64,000 nucleotides of DNA from Planctomycetes bacterium GWF2_41_51 (GTDB taxonomy: Bacteria; Planctomycetota; Phycisphaerae; Sedimentisphaerales; UBA12454). The notes beneath the pieces were generated by a model that saw nothing but the letters and a program-made list of their open reading frames with translations, was not told where the DNA came from and did no database searches. This document shows, piece after piece, positions 26,950 to 36,988 of the stretch. The position numbers and the translations under genes were made by a program. The DNA is taken from contig MHXZ01000090.1 in assembly GCA_001825665.1 (NCBI GenBank), positions 1-64,000 of the forward strand, given 5' to 3'. How positions within the stretch are numbered: the first letter of the stretch is position 1; each line of letters starts with the position of its first letter.

Positions 26950-28827
26950 TTAGGGATTAACCGTCAGCCATTTTAATGTCAGTTCAACTAAGTCATACAT
27001 ATCAACCATACAATTATTATCTATGTCCCCCAAGGGTTTCGGAAAACAATTATTATCAAACCATTCAAAAGCAATTGTTTGAAAATCTTTAAAATTTACC
27101 ATTCCATCTTTATTCAAATCTGAAGATCTCTGAATTTCGAAATAATCGAACTTCGCCTGGTAAGAAGATGAAATAACACCGTTTTTATTAGCTCCCATAC
27201 CAACATTAATATCGGTCAGCTCTGCATAATAACTGGGGCCATAAGGATCCCATGTTTGACCGTCCGTGCTTAAATAACATTGATAATAATTTCCAGAGTT
27301 TTTTTTAATTCGCAAATAGAAAATATCAGGCAGCAATGGAATATTCGGCCTTGCGTAAGTAAGAACAGTCTTTATTTCACGAATATGATCCACATACGAC
27401 ATATTAGTAGGCCAGAACCCACCCTGTGTGCATTTCCACACTCGTACCATTATATAATTGTTCGTATCCTGAAAAACAACAATATAAGCCTGTTCGACTT
27501 CACCCGCATTGGGCGACAACGGCAAATTAATTTTTGCGGTAATCTGCCAATCTCCCTCCGGCGCTTTCTGCAGGAATATGTTCTGCGCGTTAGTTGATTC
27601 ACCTGCTATATCGCCTGCGGCCATTGTAATGTTGAGGCTGCCATTATCAACAGACCAATAGCTGTCATTTTCTGCCCAGATATTAGACCATAAAGAGCGG
27701 TTAAGTGAAGTGCCTTCAAACTCATCGGTTTGGGCACTATGAGGATAAACTGAACCCGAAGGATAAGCTCTTGGCTCGCGAGTTGGTGCAATGTTGCCAG
27801 ACTGGTCAATATGCATTCGGTTATCCGGCGTAAATATGACGCGGTCGATATTCATCTGACGCTGACCTTCGAATTGCGTCCCCATTTTCGTGTGATAACA
27901 AATGAAAAGTTCAGTGCCGTCGGGCGACATCGCAAAACCATTGTGCCCCGGGCTTGAATACCCGATGTTGTTGGGGTCGATTTGACTCGGGTCAGGAGAA
28001 TCAGAATTTGGATTGGTATATTGCGGATAAGTAAGCCATTGCTTCATTAATGGATTATTTGGAGATTTTGTATAAGGTCCCATAGGGCTATAAGCAGTTG
28101 CATAGCCGATAGCATACTTGTGGCCTCCCCAGTATTGAGATGACCACGTTAAATAATAAATACTATTGTGCTTAACTACCGATACACCTTCCTGCCATGA
28201 TTTTTCCCATGATTGCGAAGGCTGCATAAGAAAAGTTGTCGCGCTGTCTGCTTCATACATATTCTGTTTGAGCCTGACAACATCAATTTTACAATTTGTT
28301 CCCGTTCTTATCAGGTCACGGGTATAGAACATGTAAGGAGTTCCATCATCATCTATAAACACATGTGGATCGATTATGCTCACGTTATTGGGAAGTTCGA
28401 GGACAGGCTGCCATGAAGCACCGCCGCTGGGGAAAGGCAGCGGAGTAAAGGTACCATCGGGTGAATCCGATTCTGCGACAAAAATAGCACGCTTGCCAAG
28501 AGAATCCACAGGTACACAAAAGTAGTAATAATAGTGCCCGTCTTTTTCAACCACTTCAGAAGCCCATAAACTGATGTAAGTTAAATATGGCGACAAATCG
28601 ATATACCGTCCCGCCTGTCTCCAATTTACCATATCATCAGAGACGTATCGCTGTGTTCCGGTTCCCGCCAAATAATAAGTGTAATCGCCGTTTGATGCCC
28701 TCAAAATTGCGGGATCGGCAATTTTTACCGCCAATGGATTTGTATATTCCGGGATAGCGGCCTGCACATTTGTAAAGGCCAAAATAACACTCGCAAAAAA
28801 TAAACATTTCAAAATCATTTTATTCAT
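26950..28827 (-). CDS. Secreted GH43-family glycosidase with dockerin-like C-terminus
   Basis: From the ATG at 28827 (AAAGG about 9 nt upstream) the product has 625 residues with a signal peptide ending at VQAA. A five-blade GH43 propeller follows. The expected triad is visible: Asp38 in IADPAI (base), Asp153 in IIDPHVF (pKa modulator), Glu213 in WQEGVSV (acid). Residues about 375-560 are a concanavalin-like beta sandwich common in GH43 xylosidases and arabinofuranosidases (FLQKAPEGDWQITAKI). Residues about 567-625 hold two dockerin-like loops (DLNKDGMVNFKDF, DIDNNCMVDMYDL). It cleaves pentosides or galactosides outside the cell. A longer start at 28854 would overlap the UROD-fold gene. Confidence 0.85.
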   Translation of the reverse strand: MNKMILKCLFFASVILAFTNVQAAIPEYTNPLAVKIADPAILRASNGDYTYYLAGTGTQRYVSDDMVNWRQAGRYIDLSPYLTYISLWASEVVEKDGHYYYYFCVPVDSLGKRAIFVAESDSPDGTFTPLPFPSGGASWQPVLELPNNVSIIDPHVFIDDDGTPYMFYTRDLIRTGTNCKIDVVRLKQNMYEADSATTFLMQPSQSWEKSWQEGVSVVKHNSIYYLTWSSQYWGGHKYAIGYATAYSPMGPYTKSPNNPLMKQWLTYPQYTNPNSDSPDPSQIDPNNIGYSSPGHNGFAMSPDGTELFICYHTKMGTQFEGQRQMNIDRVIFTPDNRMHIDQSGNIAPTREPRAYPSGSVYPHSAQTDEFEGTSLNRSLWSNIWAENDSYWSVDNGSLNITMAAGDIAGESTNAQNIFLQKAPEGDWQITAKINLPLSPNAGEVEQAYIVVFQDTNNYIMVRVWKCTQGGFWPTNMSYVDHIREIKTVLTYARPNIPLLPDIFYLRIKKNSGNYYQCYLSTDGQTWDPYGPSYYAELTDINVGMGANKNGVISSSYQAKFDYFEIQRSSDLNKDGMVNFKDFQTIAFEWFDNNCFPKPLGDIDNNCMVDMYDLVELTLKWLTVNP

Positions 28828-28831
28828 ATCA

Positions 28832-29908
28832 TTAACCTTTCGTAACAGTTTCAACCATCGCGATAATATTTTCTACCGGTGTTCCTGCCTGCACATTGTG
28901 GCAACTGCAAACAATATATCCCTTGCCGCTAGAGCCAAGCGTATTAAGGCAATTTTTCGTCTCAACGCGAACATCTTCCGGTTTTCCAAAAGGCAAAACA
29001 GATTGATTATCAATGCCGCCGTGGAACATAACACGGCTTCCATATTTCTTCTTTAATTCAGCTGTGTCCATTCCCGGGCATGCGTGCTGTATAGGATTAA
29101 GTATATCAATGCCGCACTCAATTAAATAAGGAATTAACGGCTCTACCGCGCCATCTGAGTGGTAAAATACTTTTTTGTTATATGAATGAATTAAATCGCA
29201 CCATCGTTTCATTCGTGCCTCAAAAAATGTTTTCCAGATCGAAGGGGATATGAGGAGACTTTGTTGCATACCCATATCATCGCTGATAAAGACTAAATCC
29301 AGATTATCTTCGAGAACCTGAAGAAATTTTTTCAGCATTTTTGTCTGGCAATCTTCAATACGATCAAGGATTTCTGATGCAAAAGATTCATCCGTCAAAA
29401 GATCCATAAGTGACTGTTCCAGTCCTCGCATCTGACAATAAACTTCAAAGAAGGATATCCATGGGCCTATCGTTGCGTAAGTAGGTGAGACTTTTTTTGC
29501 CAGTTCAAGAGACCCCTGGTAATCAAAATAATCCGCTTTAGGCCAGAATTCATATTTATCCAGCATCGCCGCTGAATTATATTCCTTCAATGGAGGTGTT
29601 CCGAATTCATGATAAACCGCATCGCTGGATTGAATTGGTTTAAGCGGTACACCCCAGGCAGTACGTTCACCAACAGCTTGAGCTCCAACTTGAGAACCTG
29701 TAAATTTATCAGCGGCAGGATTTTTATAGCCCGGAAACAGCCACACAATTTTATCAAGGTTCATTGCCTGATATAATTCAAAATCATTTTTAACTTTGAA
29801 ATGTTGTTTCAGTGAAGCACCTACTTCACCTGTGTACCATAAATCTACTGGTATCCGGTCAACCGGCTGATTATTAAGAACTGCCAGTACTCTTTTTCTG
29901 GGCGTCAT
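28832..29908 (-). CDS. UROD-fold protein, methyltransferase-like
   Basis: This 358-residue cytoplasmic protein starts MTPRKRVLAVLNNQPVDRIP, the usual opening of the UROD/MtaA superfamily. Later motifs are FISDDMG, YHSDGAVEPLIPYLIECG, DILNPIQHACPGMD, FHGGIDNQSVLPFG and CSCHNVQAGTP. Compared with the paralogue at 4795 it has HSDG rather than HSCG but a CSCHN near the end, so the metal ligands may differ. The role is unknown: family members decarboxylate uroporphyrinogen or move methyl groups to and from corrinoids. It overlaps the transporter gene by 4 bp, tying it to sugar use. Confidence 0.75.
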   Translation of the reverse strand: MTPRKRVLAVLNNQPVDRIPVDLWYTGEVGASLKQHFKVKNDFELYQAMNLDKIVWLFPGYKNPAADKFTGSQVGAQAVGERTAWGVPLKPIQSSDAVYHEFGTPPLKEYNSAAMLDKYEFWPKADYFDYQGSLELAKKVSPTYATIGPWISFFEVYCQMRGLEQSLMDLLTDESFASEILDRIEDCQTKMLKKFLQVLEDNLDLVFISDDMGMQQSLLISPSIWKTFFEARMKRWCDLIHSYNKKVFYHSDGAVEPLIPYLIECGIDILNPIQHACPGMDTAELKKKYGSRVMFHGGIDNQSVLPFGKPEDVRVETKNCLNTLGSSGKGYIVCSCHNVQAGTPVENIIAMVETVTKG

Positions 29909-31302
29909 AACATCTCCGCATCAATTGCATTACTTTTTTGATTATTTAATTGCTGATGGATAAATTCCATTTTCGCTTTCGAGAGAGGATACAAGAAAGT
30001 TAAAATCATCGCGATTACCATAAACACGATTGGTAAAAATACAAAGAAGAGACGCAGGTTGAACACTGATTCCGGAGTTTGTATAGTTGCCTTTTGGTCA
30101 TACCCTGCTATTATAAGTACATAACCGCTAACTAACATAACCACCGATACTCCAATTTTGACTAATAGCGTAAAGATTGAACCGTATGCACCTTCTCTGC
30201 GCAATCCTGTCTTTAATTCATCAAGGTCGCATACATCTGCCATCATTGATGAAGTCAATACCCATACAAAAGAAAGTCCGGGTGAGACAAGTGCGGCAAA
30301 AACAAGCTGCAGCCAGGGATAATTAGGATTAAACAAAAACCAGCTTGCAGGAAACATTAATGATATAAGGGTTAAGCCAACTAAAAGAATTGGTTTTTTC
30401 CCAAAACGCTGTCCAAGATAATTAATGACAGGTACACCCAATATTCCCATTACTCCATAAGTTGTTTGATACCAAAACCATGCAGTGGCGGTACGACTTT
30501 GATCATTTGGAAAGATGTAAGAAAGGTTGAGAAAATATACCAGCGGAAACACTGCCAATATCCCTATCAACACACAGACTACAATCATCGACAAAAGCAG
30601 AAAGATTTTATTAGAGAACGTATATTTCAATGCAGAAGAAATATTAATCTTATTTTGTTTGTGCAGTTTTTCGCGTGAAAATATAGCAGCAAGGATCCCA
30701 AAAACGGCGACTAAACCTCCAAATAAAACGCCGACAACGCGAGCTCCTTCAACAAGGTTGTTTCCGAACTGCGGCCGCATACAGAGCCACAAAATGCTCG
30801 GCAGGATAAAAGCAGCACCGGCATTCATAAAAAATGTTTTATAAGACATAACACTCGTTCGCTCGTTATAATCATTTGAAAGTTCATATCCAAGCGCATT
30901 GAACGGAACTGAATAAATAGTATATGCTGTAAAAAATAATATTGATGTGATAAGAAAATATATGAATATACCTTGTTCGCTAAGAGATGTTGGCGGCATC
31001 CAGAGCAAGGCACACAAAAGCCCTCCCAATATTGCGCCAATGAACATATAAGGCCTTCTCCGACCCCATCGAAGTCGCGAATTATCTGAGATATTGCCCA
31101 TCAATGGATCAGTTACCGCATCCCATAGCCTCGGTATTGAAAGAGCATAACCAATCAATATCGGGCTGATCCCCAGTCCCGTTACATAAAGCGGGAATGC
31201 CAAAACTCCGATAATATTAGCCATGATAACATCAGATATCGCACCAGTAGCATAAAACGATTTAATACTAAAGGATAATTTATTATCAGATAATTTGTTC
31301 AT
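29905..31302 (-). CDS. GPH-family (MelB-like) sugar:cation symporter
   Basis: The 465-residue membrane protein has about 12 hydrophobic spans. The loop after the second span reads RLWDAVTDPLMGNISDNSR followed by WGRRRPYMF, the signature of the glycoside-pentoside-hexuronide symporters of the major facilitator superfamily. It probably imports mono- or oligosaccharides released by the exported enzymes, driven by H+ or Na+. It overlaps the next gene in each direction by 4 bp (UROD-fold at its end, the first WNWWDP paralogue at its start), so its expression is locked to the degradation genes. Confidence 0.88.
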   Translation of the reverse strand: MNKLSDNKLSFSIKSFYATGAISDVIMANIIGVLAFPLYVTGLGISPILIGYALSIPRLWDAVTDPLMGNISDNSRLRWGRRRPYMFIGAILGGLLCALLWMPPTSLSEQGIFIYFLITSILFFTAYTIYSVPFNALGYELSNDYNERTSVMSYKTFFMNAGAAFILPSILWLCMRPQFGNNLVEGARVVGVLFGGLVAVFGILAAIFSREKLHKQNKINISSALKYTFSNKIFLLLSMIVVCVLIGILAVFPLVYFLNLSYIFPNDQSRTATAWFWYQTTYGVMGILGVPVINYLGQRFGKKPILLVGLTLISLMFPASWFLFNPNYPWLQLVFAALVSPGLSFVWVLTSSMMADVCDLDELKTGLRREGAYGSIFTLLVKIGVSVVMLVSGYVLIIAGYDQKATIQTPESVFNLRLFFVFLPIVFMVIAMILTFLYPLSKAKMEFIHQQLNNQKSNAIDAEML

Positions 31303-32552
31303 TCTAAAACTTTCGACTTATTATTAATTTCTTCTTTAAAAGGAGTTGCGCTTTCAACAACCAATTCATGTATCGCTTCAATAACCTGTTTTTTATCAGC
31401 TTTTCCTTTCCAACCGTAAACACACATTACTTTGCAGCCCGGAAGATTAAGTATCGTGCTGATTGCGTCTTTCCATATCTTTTTTTCATGAGGAAGCAGA
31501 TTCCATTCGGCCATAGCCCAATATGGAGCGTCACTTTTTTCGACATTACGCATTATACCTGCATTTTCTGCAGGATTTTTTGAATACCAATAATCACTCC
31601 ATCCCGGACATGAATATTTATTAACCGCCGCATCATACATTAACTCGGCATTTTGATTTCCCCAGCCGTGAGTAAAAATTTTTTCTCTTGGAAATCCAAA
31701 ATCATAGGCGTATTTGGATAGATCATCGAGATGAATTTTAACAACTTTGTAGAGGTCTTCTTCAGTAATATCTCCCGAGTCGCGAATCCCTGCCGTCTTG
31801 ACAGCAGCAAAACCCTGCTGCACAACTCCGCGGCTTAATACATCTTCTTTGATTGCTCCTGACTGAGGATCTTCGGATTTTGGCTTATCCATAAACTGGT
31901 CGCCATTTGGATAATAAAAAGAATTGATTCCGATTGCACTTTCCCAACCCAGATTCAAACCCGCAAAGAGATATTTTTTATCTTCCGGCAATGTTTTATA
32001 CCAATTTAAAATAATCGGCATCAAAACGTCCATTGACTGATGGCATGCTTTTCTATATTTCGGGCTCATCAAATTCGTAGGCGGCAGTACTCGTAACTGT
32101 TTTCCCCAATTCCGCCAGCAAATCTTTAATGCATATTCAGGCCCCCACCATCGCCATTCAACATTGGTGCGATTATTCGGGTCATATCCAGGCTTATTGG
32201 GATCCCACCAATTCCATAAATCAGGCCGATTTTGCCACCATTGTTCGCCATCAAATTTGATCCAGACAGGAGTGTTTGTCTTTTCAGAATTAAGCAAAAT
32301 ACTTTTCAACGAATCACTAAGTTCATTAACATCATTTCTCAAATAAGAAAAAATAAAAGCAAGGCCAACCTTGACTCGAGCTTGCGGTGGACCCTGAAAA
32401 TTATTCATTACTTGCATAAAATTTGCTTCATTGATGTTTTTAGACCTTGGCATCATTAGAATAATATATTGCTCCTCGGTTTTTGTATCTGCCATTGCCC
32501 AAAGCATTTGAGGTATAAACAATGATGAGATTAAAATTAAGTAATATTTCAT
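31299..32552 (-). CDS. Putative secreted glycosidase, WNWWDP family, copy A
   Basis: I do not recognise this 417-residue family, which has four similar copies between 31.3 and 38.2 kb and a fifth domain at 46.4-49.2 kb. A signal peptide (cut near LWAMA) precedes a compact domain with invariant blocks: KFDGEQWW (Asp101, Glu103), DLWNWWDPNKPGYDPNN, VEWRWWGPEYALKICWRNWG, LRVLPPTNLMSP, GLNLGWESAIG (Glu204) and APYWAMAEW (Glu349). Aromatic-rich clefts and two invariant Glu about 145 residues apart fit a retaining TIM-barrel glycosidase (inference). This copy has PPTN and WESA where the other three short copies have PPPN and WESS. It lies between copy B and the transporter. Confidence 0.8.
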   Translation of the reverse strand: MKYYLILISSLFIPQMLWAMADTKTEEQYIILMMPRSKNINEANFMQVMNNFQGPPQARVKVGLAFIFSYLRNDVNELSDSLKSILLNSEKTNTPVWIKFDGEQWWQNRPDLWNWWDPNKPGYDPNNRTNVEWRWWGPEYALKICWRNWGKQLRVLPPTNLMSPKYRKACHQSMDVLMPIILNWYKTLPEDKKYLFAGLNLGWESAIGINSFYYPNGDQFMDKPKSEDPQSGAIKEDVLSRGVVQQGFAAVKTAGIRDSGDITEEDLYKVVKIHLDDLSKYAYDFGFPREKIFTHGWGNQNAELMYDAAVNKYSCPGWSDYWYSKNPAENAGIMRNVEKSDAPYWAMAEWNLLPHEKKIWKDAISTILNLPGCKVMCVYGWKGKADKKQVIEAIHELVVESATPFKEEINNKSKVLE

Positions 32553-32563
32553 GAATTCTCCAG

Positions 32564-33817
32564 TTAATTTTCTTTCACAGACAATTTGCTTTCAAGAATG
32601 ACCTGCCGAATTGCTTCCTTGATAGACTCGTTTGTTGAAATTCCCTTCCAGCCATAAATGCAAAGCAGTTTGCAGCCGGGGTAATTGAGCGTTTTAGCAA
32701 TAGCTTCTTTCCATATATTCGTCTCATGCGGTCTTGGCAGCCACCATTCCACAGCGGCCCAATATGGCGCATCGCTTTTTTTAATATTTCTTGTTACACC
32801 TTTGTCTTCATTAGGATCATGGGCATACCAGTAAATACTCCATCCCGGACAACTGTATGAATTTACCGCAGCGTCATAAAGCAGCTCACCGCTTTCATTT
32901 CCCCAGCCATGAGTAATAATTTTATCCCGGCTAAAACCAAAATTGTAGGCATGCTTGCAGATATCCTCAAGATACATATTGACAACCTTGCACAAATCTT
33001 CTTCAGTAATATCTCCTGACTGGCGAATACCCGCTGTCTTAACAGCCGCATAACCCTGCTGTACAACACCTCTACTCAAAACATCCGCACGTACAAATCC
33101 CATTGGATCATCCGTTTGGGGCTTATCCATTAATTCTTCGCCATTTGGATAATAATAAGCATTAACGCCAATTGAGCTTTCCCATCCCAGGTTTAAACCT
33201 GCAAAAAGAAATTTTTTATCTTCGGGCAAAGATTTATACCAGTTAAGAAGTACCGGCATTAAAACATCCATTGACTCATGACATGCTTTTCGATACGCAG
33301 GACTCATCAGATTCGGAGGTGGCAAAACGCGAAGTTGTTTGCCCCAGTTACGCCAGCAAATTTTTAATGCATACTCAGGCCCCCACCATCGCCACTCGAC
33401 ATTGTTGCGATTATTTGGATCGTAGCCCGGCTTATTAGGATCCCACCAGTTCCATAAATCGCTGCGTTTATTCCACCACTGCTCACCATCAAATTTAATC
33501 ATTATTGATGTATTTGTTTTTTCTGCATAAAATAAAATACGTTCCAATGATTTAGCAATAGTTTTAGGTTCAGTTTTGAGATACGAAAGAATAACAGCAG
33601 CGCCTATTTTGATTTGAGATTGCGAAGAATCTGGGAAATGACTCATCATATCATTGAAATCTGCTTCATCAATATTCGCAGGCCTTGAAACATCAAATTC
33701 CTTCATAATCAACAAATACTTCTCATTTATTTGAGAATCAGACAATGCAAACAACGTACACGACATTGATAAAACTAAACTTATTGTTACGAATATTTTC
33801 ATATTAACTCTTGCCAT
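32564..33817 (-). CDS. Putative secreted glycosidase, WNWWDP family, copy B
   Basis: A 417-residue paralogue of copy A with all invariant blocks: KFDGEQWW (Asp110, Glu112), DLWNWWDPNKPGYDPNN, GLNLGWESSIG (Glu213), THGWGNESGE (His303) and YWAAVEWWL (Glu357). A signal peptide is present. The ATG at 33802 (residue 6) follows AAGAG and gives a cleaner signal peptide than the ATG at 33817, so the start is uncertain by five residues. It begins 4 bp after the DUF3604 gene and ends 11 bp before copy A. N-terminal 100 residues vary most among copies; the core is strongly conserved, implying purifying selection rather than decay. Confidence 0.8.
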   Translation of the reverse strand: MARVNMKIFVTISLVLSMSCTLFALSDSQINEKYLLIMKEFDVSRPANIDEADFNDMMSHFPDSSQSQIKIGAAVILSYLKTEPKTIAKSLERILFYAEKTNTSIMIKFDGEQWWNKRSDLWNWWDPNKPGYDPNNRNNVEWRWWGPEYALKICWRNWGKQLRVLPPPNLMSPAYRKACHESMDVLMPVLLNWYKSLPEDKKFLFAGLNLGWESSIGVNAYYYPNGEELMDKPQTDDPMGFVRADVLSRGVVQQGYAAVKTAGIRQSGDITEEDLCKVVNMYLEDICKHAYNFGFSRDKIITHGWGNESGELLYDAAVNSYSCPGWSIYWYAHDPNEDKGVTRNIKKSDAPYWAAVEWWLPRPHETNIWKEAIAKTLNYPGCKLLCIYGWKGISTNESIKEAIRQVILESKLSVKEN

Positions 33818-33820
33818 AAT

Positions 33821-35734
33821 TTAAATTACGTGATTACGTGAAACCCAGATTGGTGTTGACCAGGCTTTATGACCATTTTTCTGAACAACCCTTAAATAAT
33901 AGAAATGATCTTTATCGAGAGCTTTATCTTCAAATGAAACTTTAATAATTCCATTTGCGGATTTATCTGTCCTGCACGCAAGATTGTCTTTCAACAGGAT
34001 CACTTCAATATCTTCATCGGCGCCAACTACTTCATATTCAATAAGACATGAATCGGCAGCATTTACCTGCGTACCCATTATTTGGCCGTTGATTTTGAAA
34101 TCGACATATATCCTGTCGAAACTTGCAGCATAAACACGATAATTCCACCATGCATCCCATATGCTTTCACGAGTCAAGTCTTTGGCCATAAAAGCACCTA
34201 ATGAACCAGCATACATAAGGTAGTTCGATCTGCCCGGCCGGGAAACATGCGTATCAGACGAACCAAACACTCCAAAACGCTTGCCCAAAGCCAGTCCAGC
34301 CTGCATAGTTTTATTAGTGTTGGTTGTATGTAAAGGCTTGTCGTTTCCGGCATATTCACCTGTTCCATGATTTGAAAAGATTTCTGCAAATCGCATAAAC
34401 CGATCATCCCAGGACTGCCATGGGTAAATATCTTGCCCGCGATCAAACGCAAAATGATGAGGCCCGCCAATCACATCTATACCCTTGCTTAAATAATCAC
34501 TCTCGACAATTTTGTAAAACTGTTCAATTTTTTTAGGACATTTGCTAATCGGAGGAACATCACAAGTCTTGTAATATAAATTTATATGATCCTGATTTGT
34601 GCCTGACTCTTCAGCAAGGAAAGTAACGAAACGGCCTGGTGCATAATATTTTATTGCCATGCGCTTCATCAATTCCCAATCGTTATGCCAATGGTCAGTT
34701 AACGCGCAAACATCGAGATTTGCCTCATCCCTGCCAAATGAATAATATTCATCCGGAGTGCCGCAGCCATCAGAAACGCGGGTATGACCATGCAGGTCAC
34801 CGAAGTAAATGCGAAATTCCGGTGCCTTATCAAAAATACGAATCGGTTCGCTTCGACCGTTTAGTTGTTTCGATATAAATCGCAAGCGATGTGCACCCGG
34901 TTTATCAATTCGTATTTTGAGCCGAGCCATTCCTTTAACTAATTTGACGTTTGAAGCTAATAGATTATTATCTTCATCCCTGATTTCGACTTTTCCATTA
35001 TAATCTTTAGCTGTATTAAAGTATTTGTCTTCAGCTTTCACAAAAAGCTCAAATTCTTTACCGGCCTCTTGCACCATTTGAGCTGAACCAGTGATATGGT
35101 GAGCTTCTTGTGCTATCAAATCAAGTTTAGGATAATCACCGATACCTTTATATATTCCGCTCGCATCGGAATCTACCGCTACAAAAAATTCATGATCTTT
35201 ATCCGTACAAATCGGCGGAATTGCGCCGAATTCTTCATTACCAATAGTTACAAGAATCTTTGTACCAGCCTTTAAAGGAACATTTGTTACTTTAGACTTC
35301 AGGCATTGATGGAAAATAAGCGGTGTCGAGCCGGACCAATCAGGTGCAGGCGGACCGCCTTTTTTTCTATGGAATGGCGGCGGCGCCCAACTGTACCATT
35401 TGCTTTCAAAATTTTCAGAGTGCTTGCCAATTACACCCATATATTTTTTACCTTTTGGATCATCTGACTGGAAATCTGACCAGAAGCCATAATCCGTATT
35501 CCATATCGCAGCATGATGTACTCCAATCCATATTCCGCCTCCGACTGGGATGCCATTCTTTCCAACAGTAATCTCAAGGAGCACCCTTGTTTTTTCCCCG
35601 ATAATTAATTTACCAGGTTTGAGAATGCGGGCATATCCTTCGCCGCTTCCATCAAATGCATCCGCAATTATGGGCATAAATGCAGCGGCAGTTACACCTT
35701 GTGTCATACGTACTAAAAATGTGCGTCTATCCAT
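33821..35734 (-). CDS. DUF3604 (PHP-like) protein, Tat-exported
   Basis: This 637-residue protein begins with a Tat signal (MDRRTFLVRMTQGVTAAAFM). After two beta-rich domains (about 30-300), a PHP-like metal-binding domain starts with YFGDLHGHTRVSDG (residues 311-324; His315, His317), then CALTDHW, GGPHHFAF, EIFSNHG and FGSSDTHVSRPG. These are DUF3604 hallmarks; the fold predicts a metal-dependent hydrolase or phosphoesterase, but no activity is established that I can name. The C-terminal NGHKAWSTPIWV resembles the end of the PHP protein at 19357. It is inserted in the middle of the WNWWDP array, directly abutting copy C (no gap) and 3 bp from copy B. Confidence 0.82.
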   Translation of the reverse strand: MDRRTFLVRMTQGVTAAAFMPIIADAFDGSGEGYARILKPGKLIIGEKTRVLLEITVGKNGIPVGGGIWIGVHHAAIWNTDYGFWSDFQSDDPKGKKYMGVIGKHSENFESKWYSWAPPPFHRKKGGPPAPDWSGSTPLIFHQCLKSKVTNVPLKAGTKILVTIGNEEFGAIPPICTDKDHEFFVAVDSDASGIYKGIGDYPKLDLIAQEAHHITGSAQMVQEAGKEFELFVKAEDKYFNTAKDYNGKVEIRDEDNNLLASNVKLVKGMARLKIRIDKPGAHRLRFISKQLNGRSEPIRIFDKAPEFRIYFGDLHGHTRVSDGCGTPDEYYSFGRDEANLDVCALTDHWHNDWELMKRMAIKYYAPGRFVTFLAEESGTNQDHINLYYKTCDVPPISKCPKKIEQFYKIVESDYLSKGIDVIGGPHHFAFDRGQDIYPWQSWDDRFMRFAEIFSNHGTGEYAGNDKPLHTTNTNKTMQAGLALGKRFGVFGSSDTHVSRPGRSNYLMYAGSLGAFMAKDLTRESIWDAWWNYRVYAASFDRIYVDFKINGQIMGTQVNAADSCLIEYEVVGADEDIEVILLKDNLACRTDKSANGIIKVSFEDKALDKDHFYYLRVVQKNGHKAWSTPIWVSRNHVI

Positions 35735-36988
35735 TCACATTCCTTTACTTTCAAGACAGACTTCTCGAATTGCATCGTGAATTTCTTCGTTTTTATCAAA
35801 GAACCACCACCAATAAATGCCTATCATTTTGCAGCCTGGAAGGCTTAAAGTTTTGCTTAATGCTTTTTTCCATCTCTCTTTTTCGTATGGTGGCGGAAGG
35901 ACCCATTCCACAACTCCCCAATAAGGTGCATCACTCATTTTTATATTTCGCATTATGCCTTGATCTTGACCCGGGTCATCAACGAACCAGTATTCACTCC
36001 ATGCCGGGCAGCTATATTGATTTACAGCCGCATCATACATCAATTCGCCGCTTTCATTTCCCCATCCATGAGAAATAATTTTATCCCGGCTGAACCCAAA
36101 ATCATGAGCATACTTACATAAATCGTCGAGATGAATTTTAACCACCTTATACAAATCTTCTTCAGTGACATCTCCTGATTTACGTATACCGGCAGTTGTC
36201 AACGCTGCATAGCCCTGCTGCACAACACCCCTACTTAATATATCTGCTCTGACTGCACCTGATTGAGGGTCATTCGCTTCAGGCTGATCATATAACTGAT
36301 CTCCATTCGGATAATAAAATGAATTTATTCCAATCGAGCTTTCCCAACCAAGATTCAAACCTGCAAAAAGAAATTTTTTATCTTCGGGCAAAGTTTTATA
36401 CCAATTTAGAATAATCGGCATCAAAACATCCATTGCGTCATGACAAGCTTTACGATATTTCGGGCTCATCAGATTCGGCGGCGGCAACACACGAAGTTGT
36501 CTGCCCCAATTTCGCCAGCAGATTTTTAACGCATACTCCGGCCCCCACCAGCGCCATTCGACATTATTTCGATTGTTCGGGTCGTAGCCAGGCTTATTAG
36601 GATCCCACCAGTTCCATAAATCAGGACGTTTTTTCCACCACTGCTCTCCGTCAAGCTTAATCAGAATCGGAGTATTGGTTTTCTCTGCATAGAATAAAAT
36701 GCGTTCGAGAGATTTTGCGATTGTATTTACATCAGCATTGAAATAAGAAATTATAAATTTAATTCCTATTTTTGTTTCTGTATCGGACAAATCTTTAAAA
36801 TGATCCATCAATTCATTGAACTTAGTTTCATTAATTATCTCAGGTCTGGAGAGATTGAAATCTTTCCTGATCATTATGTATTTGATGTCGGGATTGTCTT
36901 GCGATATTGCATGCAACGTACAAGGCATCAAGCCTATATTAAGCAAAAATAAACAATAGATATCAATGTTAAAACGATGCTGAATCAT
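35735..36988 (-). CDS. Putative secreted glycosidase, WNWWDP family, copy C
   Basis: A 417-residue paralogue with a signal peptide (cut near LHAIS). The core blocks are KLDGEQWW, DLWNWWDPNKPGYDPNN, NVEWRWWGPEYALKICWRNWG, LNLGWESSIG (Glu216), SHGWGNESGE and YWGVVEWVL (Glu361). The following VLPPPYEK differs from the PHE of the other short copies. It is closest by eye to copy B in the LERILFYAEKTNT stretch, suggesting a recent B/C duplication. It overlaps copy D by 4 bp and abuts the DUF3604 gene. Function as in copy A: probable polysaccharide hydrolase, substrate unknown. Confidence 0.8.
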   Translation of the reverse strand: MIQHRFNIDIYCLFLLNIGLMPCTLHAISQDNPDIKYIMIRKDFNLSRPEIINETKFNELMDHFKDLSDTETKIGIKFIISYFNADVNTIAKSLERILFYAEKTNTPILIKLDGEQWWKKRPDLWNWWDPNKPGYDPNNRNNVEWRWWGPEYALKICWRNWGRQLRVLPPPNLMSPKYRKACHDAMDVLMPIILNWYKTLPEDKKFLFAGLNLGWESSIGINSFYYPNGDQLYDQPEANDPQSGAVRADILSRGVVQQGYAALTTAGIRKSGDVTEEDLYKVVKIHLDDLCKYAHDFGFSRDKIISHGWGNESGELMYDAAVNQYSCPAWSEYWFVDDPGQDQGIMRNIKMSDAPYWGVVEWVLPPPYEKERWKKALSKTLSLPGCKMIGIYWWWFFDKNEEIHDAIREVCLESKGM

